From assembly GCA_030706635.1 (NCBI GenBank), contig JAUZOD010000008.1, forward strand, positions 43,670-107,669: DNA of 64,000 bases. The letters run 5' to 3'. This stretch comes from Bacteroidota bacterium. Lineage in GTDB: Bacteria; Bacteroidota; Bacteroidia; Chitinophagales; Chitinophagaceae. This document shows, piece after piece, positions 25,444 to 34,323 of the stretch. The stretch's first letter is position 1. Every line of letters starts with the position of its first letter. The notes under the pieces are model-generated. The model ran no database searches, was not told where the DNA came from, and worked only from the letters and a program-made list of their open reading frames with translations. The position numbers were made by a program, and so were the translations under genes.

Positions 25444-26583
25444 TCATCGCAGTACTTCCCTGGCAATCACGATCTTCTGGATCTCCGACGTGCCTTCCCC
25501 GATGGTGCATAATTTACTGTCACGATAAAATTTTTCCACCGGAAAATCTTTGGTATAACCATAGCCACCAAAAACCTGAACTGCATCAGTAGCCGTTTTC
25601 ACAGCGATTTCGCTTGAATAATATTTTGCCATCGCAGCTTCCTTGGATACGCTAAGTCCCTTATTTTTCCGGTCGCCGGCCTGGAGGGTCAGCAACTCTG
25701 CTGCCATGATTTCAGTGGCCATATCCGCCAGTTTAAACGAAATTCCCTGGAAAGCAGAAATGGGTTTGTCAAACTGATGTCTTTCCTTTGAATATTGCAC
25801 TGCCGCCTCATAAGCCCCTTTGGCAATACCAACACCCAGAGCAGCAATAGAAATCCTACCGCCATCGAGTACTTTTAACGACTGTTTAAATCCCGCGCCC
25901 ACTTCACCCAGGCGGCAGCTATCCGAAATACGGCAGTTGTCAAAGATCATCTCGGCCGTTTCACTTGCGCGCATGCCCAGTTTGTTTTCCTTTTTTCCGC
26001 CTTTGAACCCCGGGGTCCCACGCAACACAACAAAGGCCGTTGCATTATTCTTTTCCCTGGGCGCACCCGTTCTGGCAACAACCACGGTGATATTGCTGCT
26101 GATGCCATGGGTGATCCAGTTCTTTGTGCCATTCAGAATCCATTCCCTGCCATCAGGAGTTGCCGTACATTGCATATTCGCCGCGTCACTCCCTGTATTG
26201 GCTTCGGTAAGACCCCAGGATCCGATCCATTCCCCTGACGCCAGCTTAGGCAGATATTCCTTCTTTTGCTGTTCATTACCAAAGGCCAGGATGTGCCCGG
26301 TACAGAGGGAATTGTGGGCAGCCAGACTGAGCCCTATGGAGCCGCAAACCCTGGCTATTTCTTCAATGATGAGAATGTATTCGATATAACCCATTCCCGC
26401 CCCTCCGTATTCTTCCGGCACCACAACACCCATCAGTCCCAGTTTTCCCATGGCATGCATGACCTCTGAAGGGAAATGCTGAGCTTCATCCCATTCCATT
26501 ACATGCGGTTTAATATATTGCAGGGCAAAATCTCTGGCCGTAGCGGCAGCCTGCCGGGAGAGTTCATCAATTTCAAAATCCAT
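25444..26583 (-). CDS. Acyl-CoA dehydrogenase
   Basis: FAD enzyme of beta-oxidation or branched-chain amino acid breakdown. I start at the ATG MDFEIDELSRQ; the ORF-track start adds 36 unlikely residues. The 379-aa protein has VVPEEYGGAGMGYIEY, the FAD/substrate motif LTEANTGSDAANMQ, GGRISIAALGVGIAKGAYE and C-terminal IGEGTSEIQKIVIARE, whose Glu is the catalytic base in short-chain-type enzymes. Substrate range cannot be fixed from sequence. An ACTAAC-N4-GTTAGT palindrome lies 125 bp upstream. Confidence 0.92.
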   Translation of the reverse strand: MDFEIDELSRQAAATARDFALQYIKPHVMEWDEAQHFPSEVMHAMGKLGLMGVVVPEEYGGAGMGYIEYILIIEEIARVCGSIGLSLAAHNSLCTGHILAFGNEQQKKEYLPKLASGEWIGSWGLTEANTGSDAANMQCTATPDGREWILNGTKNWITHGISSNITVVVARTGAPREKNNATAFVVLRGTPGFKGGKKENKLGMRASETAEMIFDNCRISDSCRLGEVGAGFKQSLKVLDGGRISIAALGVGIAKGAYEAAVQYSKERHQFDKPISAFQGISFKLADMATEIMAAELLTLQAGDRKNKGLSVSKEAAMAKYYSSEIAVKTATDAVQVFGGYGYTKDFPVEKFYRDSKLCTIGEGTSEIQKIVIAREVLR

Positions 26584-26707
26584 AAGTAAGCATTCAGAAT
26601 GAAAAAGGCAACAACCGGAGTTGCTGCCCTGAAACAGCAAACAATCGTTAACTCTGTTTACAAGATTTTGTAAACCTGACCTAAGGTACATTTTTTTTAA
26701 AAAATAT

Positions 26708-26723
26708 ACTAACGAATGTTAGT
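26708..26723. promoter_or_regulatory. Candidate operator palindrome upstream of acyl-CoA dehydrogenase
   Basis: ACTAAC-GAAT-GTTAGT, two 6-bp arms around 4 nt, in the only long gap upstream of the dehydrogenase. Its size and symmetry fit TetR-type repressor sites, which often control fatty-acid oxidation genes. No such regulator is encoded in the window. It could also be a weak terminator for pirin. Confidence 0.35.
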
Positions 26724-26730
26724 TTTTCTT

Positions 26731-27600
26731 TTAGTCCAGCACACCAAACTTACCCGCCTGAAAATCCTTCATGGCTTCATATATTTCATCCTGCGTGTTC
26801 ATTACAAAGGGGCCATAACTGGCTATGGGTTCATTGATCGGTTCACCGCTTAAAAGCAATACAACCGCTTTTTCGGTCGCCCTGATCGTGATTTCTTCGC
26901 CATCGTTATTAAACAATACGAAGCTGTGCTCTTCCGCTTTTTTACCATTCACTTCTATGCTTCCGTTGATCACGAGCAGGGATGCATTTTGCTCTGCAGG
27001 AATGGTTGTGGTCAATTCGCCGTCCTGATTCAATCTTATGTCAAACAAATTAACAGGAGAATAAGTATAGGCAGGTCCCTTCACCCCGTTAAATACGCCC
27101 GCAATTACGTTGACCAAACCACCGTTGCCGGGAAGCTCTGCTTTCCCCATTTGCGAAGCGGTAATAGCCTGGTAGTGCGCCGGTGTTGATTTATCCTTTT
27201 TGGGAAGATTAACCCAAAGCTGCACCATTTCGAACGGACCGCCCTTTTTAGAAAATTCCTTTTCATGAAATTCCTTATGCAGGATGCCCGCGCCTGCCGT
27301 CATCCACTGCACATCACCTGGATTGATGACGCCCCGGCTACCCGCGCTGTCATAATGTTCCACGCTTCCTTTATAGGCAATGGTGACCGTTTCAAACCCT
27401 TTATGCGGATGCACGTCCACACCTCTTATCTTTTCGGACGGGCCGAAATCAAATTCAGCGTTAAAATCCAGCAACAGGAAGGGACTGATTCTCCGCTGTG
27501 AGATATTCGCCCCCGGTATAAAATTGAATACTCTGAATCCGTCCCCAACCATGCCAGGTCTGGCAGGTCGCGGGGTTATTTTTTCTATTGATCTTTTCAT
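26731..27600 (-). CDS. Pirin family protein
   Basis: Cupin-fold iron protein; some members have quercetinase activity and others act as transcription cofactors. The ATG at 27600 (MKRSIEKITPRPARPG) gives 289 aa. The four metal ligands of pirins are recognisable: His-x-His in VDVHPHKGFETVTI, then His and Glu in ILHKEFHEKE. The second cupin half is present (FDIRLNQDGELTTTIPAEQNA). It lies on the same strand between the acyl-CoA dehydrogenase and a receiver-like gene. Confidence 0.9.
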   Translation of the reverse strand: MKRSIEKITPRPARPGMVGDGFRVFNFIPGANISQRRISPFLLLDFNAEFDFGPSEKIRGVDVHPHKGFETVTIAYKGSVEHYDSAGSRGVINPGDVQWMTAGAGILHKEFHEKEFSKKGGPFEMVQLWVNLPKKDKSTPAHYQAITASQMGKAELPGNGGLVNVIAGVFNGVKGPAYTYSPVNLFDIRLNQDGELTTTIPAEQNASLLVINGSIEVNGKKAEEHSFVLFNNDGEEITIRATEKAVVLLLSGEPINEPIASYGPFVMNTQDEIYEAMKDFQAGKFGVLD

Positions 27601-27667
27601 TGTTATTACTTTTTTGCCTGTCTTAAAACGGTGATTCAACCATGTTGTGCTCTAAATGTTTCGCCCT

Positions 27668-28048
27668 TTACTGAACAATAATGTTCAGCCCCGCATTTGT
27701 CAACGCGTCATCCACAAACGAAACCGTGGGTTTGTTTTCTTTACTGCGCTTGTTCAATGCTTCCCGTATTTGGTCATGCAATAAGTCCCTGGGCCCGTCC
27801 TCATGCCGAATAATAATTATATCGGGATGCTGATGCTTAAAGATTTTCGTTAGTTTCCGCTCTTCTTCATCCCGGATGCCGTTGATAAAAAGCGCTACGT
27901 CCACAGGGTAGAGGTGAAATTTTTCGATTGCTTCTTCGTCAGTTGATGCAGCAACAACTTCCCAATCCGCATTGCTATGCGCAAGTTCCTTTGCGATTTG
28001 CTGCATCCCTTCGTTGCGGCCAATAGTGAGTATTGTTATTTTGTCCAT
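27668..28048 (-). CDS. Degenerate receiver-like protein
   Basis: A 126-aa alpha/beta protein whose secondary-structure order resembles a CheY-type receiver (ITILTIGRN..., then DVALFINGIRDEEE, then IIIIRHEDG). The usual acidic pair and phospho-acceptor Asp are missing: the acceptor strand reads ALFINGI. It is therefore probably not phosphorylated by the normal mechanism. I choose the ATG MDKITIL with AAAGGAA upstream (a real Shine-Dalgarno, rare here). A -7 box TACTTTTG (28070-28077, minus) precedes it. Function unknown; it is next to pirin. Confidence 0.7.
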   Translation of the reverse strand: MDKITILTIGRNEGMQQIAKELAHSNADWEVVAASTDEEAIEKFHLYPVDVALFINGIRDEEERKLTKIFKHQHPDIIIIRHEDGPRDLLHDQIREALNKRSKENKPTVSFVDDALTNAGLNIIVQ

Positions 28049-28069
28049 ACTGTTTCCTTTAAGGTGAAC

Positions 28070-28100
28070 CAAAAGTACATTTTGGGACAGTGCATAACAA
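28070..28100 (-). promoter_or_regulatory. Promoter of the receiver-like gene
   Basis: Read on the minus strand: a TTG element, a spacer of about 20 nt, then TACTTTTG, matching the Bacteroidota -33/-7 layout. It lies about 20 nt upstream of the ATG. Confidence 0.4.
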
Positions 28101-28190
28101 TGATATAGGATAAGGAAATGACTTGATGTAGATTAAACGGAGGGAAACCCGGCTGAAGCGTGTTAGTCATGGAAAACCCTGGAGCACCAT

Positions 28191-29213
28191 TTATTTCACT
28201 TCGAGGTAAGGCTCCAGTTTTTGAAACTTCCCCGAATCCATTTGAGCGAGTTGTTGTAACTCGCCAACCGATTTAAATCCGCCATGCTGTTCCCTGTACT
28301 GGATGATCCCTTTGGCCAACCTCCAACGGATATAGGGATGTGCCTGTAAGGATTCCTGCGCGGCCGAATTCAGGTCAATTTTCTTCAGGTTCGCTGACCG
28401 GATATGTAAGAAAGGTCTGATATTCTCAAAAGTTGAATCCGCCAAACCAAAGGTTTCACGCAACTGATCAACATCGTAAAAACCACCCAGCTTTTCTCTG
28501 AAATGTATGATCCGGGACGCCAGCTTTATGCCTATTCCCGGAAGTTGGCGCCACACAGAAGAATCTGCCTGGTTGATATCCAGGTCTTCCGGTTTTTTTC
28601 TGTCGAAAGCATAGGAGAAATAATTTGACGCATGTTCTGCGCCTGTGTTCTGCTGCTTCCACTGAGCCCCGCTTTTCTGCCCGTGCGGCTGAACTTTGAT
28701 CCGTTGTTCACGAATAGCAGCCGGTTGTTCAGCGATCCTCACATAGGGAAACAGTCTTTCATAGTCCTCGCTTTTCAGACCATATAATTTTCTCAGATCC
28801 GAAGCACTCCGGAAACGGCCTCCCCTTTGAATATAATGCATTATCGTAAACACCAGTTTGTCCTGCAATCCCAAACGATGCCAGTCTGCTCCGGAGATCC
28901 TGTTGGGATCAAAATAAAATGGGGTTGGTTTGTTTTCCATTTCACCGGATACAATATTTTCCCGGGGGCCATAATGTATTGAATCACCGGGCGATCCGGC
29001 TTGCGCGCCGTAGCGCGGTTCTGCTGCTTCGGCAGACCGGAATTTCCGGATACCTTCTCCATATTTCTGATAAGCTTTCTCATCCCGTGAGCCGATGGGG
29101 GGTTGAACAAAATAGGGAACTACGAACAAAATCATAATAACAGCCAGCAATACCAGAATACCCAGACGCTCCTTTCGCGTAAATGTCAAATACGCATAAA
29201 TCTTTTCCCACAT
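28191..29213 (-). CDS. Membrane-anchored helix-hairpin-helix protein (ComEA-like)
   Basis: One N-terminal membrane helix (LGILVLLAVIMILFVVPYFV), a linker, then three helix-hairpin-helix domains. The clearest are DINQADSSVWRQLPGIGIKLA...IIHFREKLGGF and DLNSAAQESLQAHPYIRWRLA...IIQYREQHGGF; a divergent first one lies at about 135-180. Such domains bind DNA without sequence preference, and ComEA uses one in DNA uptake. The arrangement of three domains on one anchor differs from single-domain ComEA, so the role is inferred. The ATG MWEKIYAYL gives 340 aa. No competence genes are adjacent. Confidence 0.85.
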   Translation of the reverse strand: MWEKIYAYLTFTRKERLGILVLLAVIMILFVVPYFVQPPIGSRDEKAYQKYGEGIRKFRSAEAAEPRYGAQAGSPGDSIHYGPRENIVSGEMENKPTPFYFDPNRISGADWHRLGLQDKLVFTIMHYIQRGGRFRSASDLRKLYGLKSEDYERLFPYVRIAEQPAAIREQRIKVQPHGQKSGAQWKQQNTGAEHASNYFSYAFDRKKPEDLDINQADSSVWRQLPGIGIKLASRIIHFREKLGGFYDVDQLRETFGLADSTFENIRPFLHIRSANLKKIDLNSAAQESLQAHPYIRWRLAKGIIQYREQHGGFKSVGELQQLAQMDSGKFQKLEPYLEVK

Positions 29214-29315
29214 ATTCTTTTTATTAAAGATAAATGGGCATTGCGCCAGGCGCAATACCCATTTAGTGGAAAAATAACCACCGTCCTCAATCCGATTGCA
29301 TCCGGCTAACCGGAA

Positions 29316-30026
29316 CTAATAATAATAATATCTGCGTGGACGCGGCGCATGCCTCCGCTGTCTTTCAGTGCGTCTGTACTCGGGCAGGGCGTGTCCTAAC
29401 CCGATAATCAGCCCGGCATTAAGTCCAAATTGATAAATAGAAGGGTTGGAATAATACCCGTTGTGACTTTCCCCAAAACTTCCCAAATAATATCCCGATC
29501 CCTGGTCGGGTGCCGTGCCTGACAGTAATCTCGCGCTTATTCTCAAGCCTACTCTTCTGGTAAAATATATGTTCGCGCCGGTTTGAAGACCCCAGGCTAA
29601 GCCGGCGTTGCTGGAAAGGTCATCCGGTCCGGGCGTGTAAACAGCGGCTCCCAGCAATACACCAAAGAATAAATGAACAGGCGATCCCGGAACCTGTACG
29701 GTTGAAACGGGGCCAAGCATGATATAGTTGATCCCCGCCTGCGTTTGATAGAATGGCGCCCTGTTAATGGGGCTGCCGTAATCATACATCTTTGCTGTTG
29801 CATCAACCCGGTCATACATCAATTCCAAACCAAAATGCCGGTTAAAATTAAACTGGAAAGAACCTCCCAGGTTGATGGCATCACCCAGGCGGCCATAAGA
29901 ATCATTGAAATTGAGTTTCTCGGGAAATGTGTAACCTGCCATCGGGATGAATTCAATGGATGACTGGCCAAAGGAAAGGCCCAGTAGTCCAAACAGGAAA
30001 CAGGTTAACCAGATCGTTTTTTTCAT
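29316..30026 (-). CDS. Outer-membrane beta-barrel protein with Arg-rich/YYYY tail
   Basis: A 236-aa precursor with a signal peptide (FLFGLLGLSFGQ). It has alternating hydrophobic beta strands typical of small 8-stranded porin-like barrels (FQFNFNRHFGLELMYDRV; RRVGLRISARLLSG; YQFGLNAGLIIGLG). After the last strand an unusual tail, PEYRRTERQRRHAPRPRRYYYY, is strongly basic and ends in four tyrosines from a TATTATTATTAT run. Function unknown. Start ATG. Repeat A2 lies 81 bp upstream. Confidence 0.8.
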   Translation of the reverse strand: MKKTIWLTCFLFGLLGLSFGQSSIEFIPMAGYTFPEKLNFNDSYGRLGDAINLGGSFQFNFNRHFGLELMYDRVDATAKMYDYGSPINRAPFYQTQAGINYIMLGPVSTVQVPGSPVHLFFGVLLGAAVYTPGPDDLSSNAGLAWGLQTGANIYFTRRVGLRISARLLSGTAPDQGSGYYLGSFGESHNGYYSNPSIYQFGLNAGLIIGLGHALPEYRRTERQRRHAPRPRRYYYY

Positions 30027-30107
30027 AAAGTTTGTTTTGAATCTGCATTGAGACCTGGTATTAACGCAGATGTTTAAGTTTAGTATTGTTAAACCCTTGC
30101 AAAAAGA

Positions 30108-30192
30108 GTTGACGGTTTACGGATGACGGTTGACCGTCTTCAGGTGCGGATTTCCGCCTAAATTCGGTCAACCGTCATCCGTCAACCGTCAT
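30108..30192. repeat. Family A palindromic element A2
   Basis: GTTGACGGTTTACGGATGACGGTTGACCG pairs with the right arm CGGTCAACCGTCATCCGTCA. The loop core TCAGGTGCGGATTTCCGC starts at 30140. The right arm contains the TGA stop of the neighbouring MBL gene (30182-30184) and encodes its last residues. Confidence 0.88.
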
Positions 30193-30964
30193 CCCTTATT
30201 TCCAGTCCATCATATGCAAGCTCCATGCCATCCGGTAATTCCGCCTGCACATCGACATGTTTTCCCAACTGATGGCTGATGTGTGTAAAATAGGCTTTTG
30301 GTATCTGAAGTTCCTGAACAAGGCTAATCGCTTGATCCAGGTTAAAATGGGAGATGTGTTTTTCCCTTCTGAGGGCATTCAGCACCAGCACGTCACTGCC
30401 AAGGATTTTTTTCTTTTCAGATTCCTCTATCCGGTTCGCATCGGTGATGTAAGTAAAATGGCCGAAGCGAAACGCAAGCACCGGCATTTTCAAATGCCAA
30501 ACCTGCACCGGGATCACCTCAATGTCGCCCACCCAAAAAGGCTCTGTCGTCATGGTGTTCAACCGGATCTCCGGAACACCCGGATAACGAAAATCGGTAA
30601 AGGCATAAGGAAATTCGCGGATAATCACTTCCTGCGTCATTTCATTGGCATAGACATCCATCGGCTTTCCGGAGAAATAATTGAATGCGCGGATATCGTC
30701 CAACCCGGCAATATGGTCCTTATGCGGATGCGTAAACAAAACGGCATCCAGCCGGGTAACAGATGCCCGGAGCATCTGGCAGCGGAAATCGGGGGTGGTG
30801 TCTACCACAAGCCGCGTTGTTTCCGATTCAACCAGTATGCTTGAACGCAGCCGTTTGTCTTTTTCGTCTGAAGAGTGGCAGACCGGGCAGGGGCACGCGA
30901 TCATGGGAACACCGCTGCTGGTACCGCTTCCGAGGAAGGTGACTTTTAAAGAGGGATGATTCAC
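30182..30964 (-). CDS. Metallo-beta-lactamase-fold hydrolase, PhnP-like
   Basis: Metal-dependent phosphodiesterase of the PhnP/RNase Z-like branch. The N-terminal FLGSGTSSGVPMIACPCPVC (Gly-rich loop plus Cys cluster) and the metal motif THPHKDHIAGLDDIR are visible. Further ligands are in THISHQLG and the D of ITDAN. 260 aa, GTG start (MNHPSLKV). The same fold includes cyclic phosphodiesterases and lipoate-related LipB partners, so substrate is open. The 3' end lies in repeat A2: the last two residues and the stop come from a GATGACGGTTGA module. Confidence 0.88.
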   Translation of the reverse strand: MNHPSLKVTFLGSGTSSGVPMIACPCPVCHSSDEKDKRLRSSILVESETTRLVVDTTPDFRCQMLRASVTRLDAVLFTHPHKDHIAGLDDIRAFNYFSGKPMDVYANEMTQEVIIREFPYAFTDFRYPGVPEIRLNTMTTEPFWVGDIEVIPVQVWHLKMPVLAFRFGHFTYITDANRIEESEKKKILGSDVLVLNALRREKHISHFNLDQAISLVQELQIPKAYFTHISHQLGKHVDVQAELPDGMELAYDGLEIRDDG

Positions 30965-31105
30965 ACACCGAAAATACTTAAAAACTTTCAGGAGAAAGTC
31001 AAACGGGATTTACTCCATGACTAGTGCCGGTCCCACCTTTATAAGAACGCTCAAAGGTTCTGTGTATGGGTTTTATGCATGACCACCCGGCCGTGCAAAG
31101 AAAAA

Positions 31106-31372
31106 TCAAGCCTGCGGTTTAAGAAGATTCTCCAATAACTTTCTGCTTTCCGGGGGCAACTCGTCTGCTTCTATTTTCAACTGGGGAATGATGTCAATCA
31201 GGGTATTGATGCGCCCCTCAAGCGGCAGAAACTTATTGAGTACAAGCACTTTCTTTTCTTCCAGGATGCAATAACCGCTTTGAAAATTGCCTCTTTCATA
31301 CCTGACTACATACCCGGTTTCATGCATGAGTTTTTCAATTTTTTCCAGCGTGCCGGTATTGTATTTCATCAT
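31106..31372 (-). CDS. Conserved small protein downstream of porX
   Basis: An 88-aa protein with KYNTGTLEKIEKLMHETGYVVRYERGNFQSGYCILEEKK, then a helical C-terminus. I recognise the 'VRYExGNFQSGYCxLE' pattern as common in Bacteroidota, with no function I can name. I choose the ATG-ATG at 31372/31369, preceded by AGGAA at about 9 nt; the track start adds 16 residues. It begins just downstream of the porX stop (31422) on the same strand, so it is likely translated from the porX transcript and may be linked to PorX function. Confidence 0.7.
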   Translation of the reverse strand: MMKYNTGTLEKIEKLMHETGYVVRYERGNFQSGYCILEEKKVLVLNKFLPLEGRINTLIDIIPQLKIEADELPPESRKLLENLLKPQA

Positions 31373-31421
31373 GCAAAGTTCCTGTTTCAGTTGCATTTGG
31401 AAATGATAGTTTATCCACAAA

Positions 31422-32981
31422 TTACCCTTTCCCCGACATCTTAATCACCGGCACAATCATCTCTTCCATGCTTACGCCCCCATGTTGAAAGCTGTTCCTG
31501 TAATAGTTCGCGTAATAATTATAGTTGTTGGGATAACACAGAAATCCATCGCCTCTGGCAAATATGAAGGACGAATTGATGGTTGGCGCAGGAAGTCCTG
31601 CTTCTTTGGGATCCCGGAAGGCCAGCACTTCTTTTGCTTCATAATTCAAATTCCGCCCGTGCTTATAGCGAAGGTTGGTTGTCGTTTGTTTATCGCCGAT
31701 CACTTTATAGGGCGTTTTTACCCGTACACTGCCATGATCGGTAGCCAGTACAATCGTTATTTTTTTATCCGCAATCTTCTTCAGGGCCTGATGGAGCGGA
31801 GAATGTTCGAACCAGCTGCTGGTGATGCTACGGTAACTCGCCTCATCGCTGGCGAGTTCTTTCAACACTTCCATCTCCGTTCGTGCATGACTGAGCATAT
31901 CCACAAAATTATAAACGATCACATTCAGGTCGTTGCTCATGAGGTTATGCATATTGTTAACCAGATCCTGACCCGCCTGATGGTTCAGCACTTTGGTATA
32001 AGATGTTTTGAGGTGATCCATTTTCAAGCGCTTCAGCTGACTACGGAAAAATTCTTCTTCTGAAAGATTCTTCCCGCCTTCATCTTCATCGTTTTTCCAC
32101 AGCGTCGGAAAGAGGGCATTTATTTCGACCGGCAGAAGCCCCGCGAATATGGCATTGCGGCAATACTGCGTCGCTGTTGGCAGAATACTATAAAAAGTTT
32201 CTTCCGACTGGATCCTGAAATTCCGGGCAAATACCGGCTGTATGGCTTTCCACTGATCAAAGCGCAGGTTGTCAATCAGCACAAAAAACATCGGCACACC
32301 TTTTTCCAGGTTCGGAAAAACTTTACTGCGCAACAGGGTATGGGACATAACAGGCGCGTCGGTGTGTTTTGGATTTACCCATCTGACATACTGCTTCGAA
32401 ATAAATTTAAAAAATTCTGTATTGGCCTCCTGTTTCTGGGTTTGAAATACTTCCTGCATTTCGGGACTGTTGCTTTTCTCCATTTCCAGTTCCCAGTACA
32501 CCAGCTTTTTATACAGATCCATCCATTCGTTGTAATCCGGATTGTCGTTCAGTGTCATAAACAGTTCGCGGAACTGCTGTTGGTATGCTGTAGTGGTGGT
32601 TTCTCCAACCAGTCTTTTGTTATCTATGATTTTTTTCAGGCTCAGCAGCACCTGGTTCGGATTCACGGGCTTAATCAGGTAATCGGTGATCTGACGGCCA
32701 ATGGCCTCGTCCATCAGATTCTCCGTCTCATTCTTGGTAATCAGCACCACCGGTATCTGCTGGTTGGCTTCTTTGATTTTGGCCAGTGTTTCCAGTCCGC
32801 TGATGCCGGGCATCGTTTCGTCCAGCAACACCACATCCACCGGATTTTCCTTCACAAAGTCTATTGCATCCAGGCCATTGGTGATTGCCGTCACTTCATA
32901 TCCCTTATTTTTCAAAAAAAGAATATGCGATTGCAGGCTCTCGATCTCATCGTCCACCCAAAGTATCGTTCCTAATGCCAT
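31422..32981 (-). CDS. porX: PorX: response regulator with PglZ domain, T9SS regulator
   Basis: Cytoplasmic regulator of the type IX secretion system. The N-terminal receiver is intact (acidic pair at 10-11, phospho-acceptor Asp in VVLLDETMPG at about 54, Thr at 82, Lys in YLIKPVNP at about 104). The C-terminal PglZ domain, of the alkaline phosphatase superfamily, shows metal-site motifs FVLIDNLRFDQW, SILPTATQY and LATDHGSVRV. Known work on PorX reports PglZ phosphodiesterase activity on short oligoadenylates, and partnership with kinase PorY and sigma factor SigP. PorY and SigP are not in the window. A TACCTTTA box lies at 33002-33009 (minus), back to back with the HD gene's promoter. Confidence 0.93.
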   Translation of the reverse strand: MALGTILWVDDEIESLQSHILFLKNKGYEVTAITNGLDAIDFVKENPVDVVLLDETMPGISGLETLAKIKEANQQIPVVLITKNETENLMDEAIGRQITDYLIKPVNPNQVLLSLKKIIDNKRLVGETTTTAYQQQFRELFMTLNDNPDYNEWMDLYKKLVYWELEMEKSNSPEMQEVFQTQKQEANTEFFKFISKQYVRWVNPKHTDAPVMSHTLLRSKVFPNLEKGVPMFFVLIDNLRFDQWKAIQPVFARNFRIQSEETFYSILPTATQYCRNAIFAGLLPVEINALFPTLWKNDEDEGGKNLSEEEFFRSQLKRLKMDHLKTSYTKVLNHQAGQDLVNNMHNLMSNDLNVIVYNFVDMLSHARTEMEVLKELASDEASYRSITSSWFEHSPLHQALKKIADKKITIVLATDHGSVRVKTPYKVIGDKQTTTNLRYKHGRNLNYEAKEVLAFRDPKEAGLPAPTINSSFIFARGDGFLCYPNNYNYYANYYRNSFQHGGVSMEEMIVPVIKMSGKG

Positions 32982-33076
32982 GGTATTGTATTTCGTAATT
33001 CTAAAGGTAGTTTATCAGCCAGTCATTCCTAAATTTGGGTCTGGATTTGATTTCTTTTAACAAAACCAAATGAGCA

Positions 33077-34285
33077 ATGGGCGCAGGTTCTCAGAAAATC
33101 ATCAATGATCCGGTTTATGGTTTCATCACCATCGACTCTCCGCTGATCCTGGAGCTGATCCGGCACCCTTTTTTCCAGCGGCTTCGGCGCATTCAGCAAA
33201 TGGGTTTCGCTCATTTAGTTTACCCGGGCGCTGTTCATACCCGCCTGCATCATGCGCTTGGCGCTTATCACCTGATGGGGAATGCGCTGAACACGCTGAA
33301 AACGAAGGGTATTGAGATCAGTGAATCCGAATCGCTGGGCGCCAGGGCAGCCATTCTGCTGCACGACGCCGGGCATAGTCCTTTTTCCCATTCCCTTGAA
33401 AACAAACTGATCGACATACAGCATGAAACAGTTTCTCTCCAGATCATGCAACAGCTCAATAAAGAACTGGATGGTCAGCTGACAACAGCCATTAATATTT
33501 TCACCGACCGATATCCCAAACGATTTTTGCATCAGTTGGTTTCCGGTCAGCTGGATGTGGACAGAATGGATTATCTCAACCGGGACAGTTTTTTTACCGG
33601 TGTATCCGAGGGAGTTATCGGGTATGACCGCATACTGCATATGCTAACGGTTCATCATGGGGAATTAATGGTTCAGGAAAAAGGAATTTATTCTATTGAA
33701 AAATTTCTGGTCGCGCGACGACTGATGTACTGGCAGGTTTACCTGCACAAAACGGTAGTCAGTGCGGAAAGCATGCTGGTAAAGATAATTCAGCGTGCAA
33801 AAGAGCGGATCGCATTTGGTGAACACCTGTATTCGGGATCTTCAGCACTGGATTATTTTCTTTCGCATTCTCCAAAGGATCCGCTGGAATACCTGGAACT
33901 TTTTGGCCTGCTTGATGATTACGATGTTATGGGCGCTTTAAAATTATGGATGAATCACGAGGATAAAGTATTGTCGATACTCAGCAGTATGCTCATCAAC
34001 CGTCGCCTGCTCAAAGTAAGATTACAGGCCGAACCATTCGATGAAAAAATGCTGGAATTCCACCGGGCCCATGCGATGCGGACACTAAACCTGAATGCCG
34101 GAGAAGCAGCCTATTTTGTTTTTAACGGAGAACATGCCAACACCACCTATAACCCCGAGGACGAAAAAATAAACATTCTTTTCAAAGACAATTCGATACG
34201 GGACATCTCCCAGGTTGACAATGCCCTGATCAGCCGGAGTCTGGCAACAGCCGTGAAAAAATTCTATATTTGTTATGTTGCCTGA
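33077..34285 (+). CDS. HD-domain phosphohydrolase (SAMHD1/dGTPase-like)
   Basis: Metal-dependent nucleotide phosphohydrolase. The 402-aa protein has the full H...HD...D set: HTRLHHALGAYH (about 54), ILLHDAGHSPFSHSLE (HD at about 96-97) and GQLDVDRMDYLNRDS (about 158-170). Bacterial relatives (YdhJ/dGTPase-like) and SAMHD1 hydrolyse dNTPs, so nucleotide pool or signal turnover is likely; substrate is unproven. It is divergent from porX, with facing -7 boxes TAAATTTG (33030-33037, plus) and TACCTTTA (minus) in a 95-bp gap. lpxD follows 38 bp downstream, so the two are probably co-transcribed. Confidence 0.9.
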   Translation: MGAGSQKIINDPVYGFITIDSPLILELIRHPFFQRLRRIQQMGFAHLVYPGAVHTRLHHALGAYHLMGNALNTLKTKGIEISESESLGARAAILLHDAGHSPFSHSLENKLIDIQHETVSLQIMQQLNKELDGQLTTAINIFTDRYPKRFLHQLVSGQLDVDRMDYLNRDSFFTGVSEGVIGYDRILHMLTVHHGELMVQEKGIYSIEKFLVARRLMYWQVYLHKTVVSAESMLVKIIQRAKERIAFGEHLYSGSSALDYFLSHSPKDPLEYLELFGLLDDYDVMGALKLWMNHEDKVLSILSSMLINRRLLKVRLQAEPFDEKMLEFHRAHAMRTLNLNAGEAAYFVFNGEHANTTYNPEDEKINILFKDNSIRDISQVDNALISRSLATAVKKFYICYVA

Positions 34286-34323
34286 GAACTCAGGCAGGAC
34301 CGTTTTATTCCAAATAAATCATT

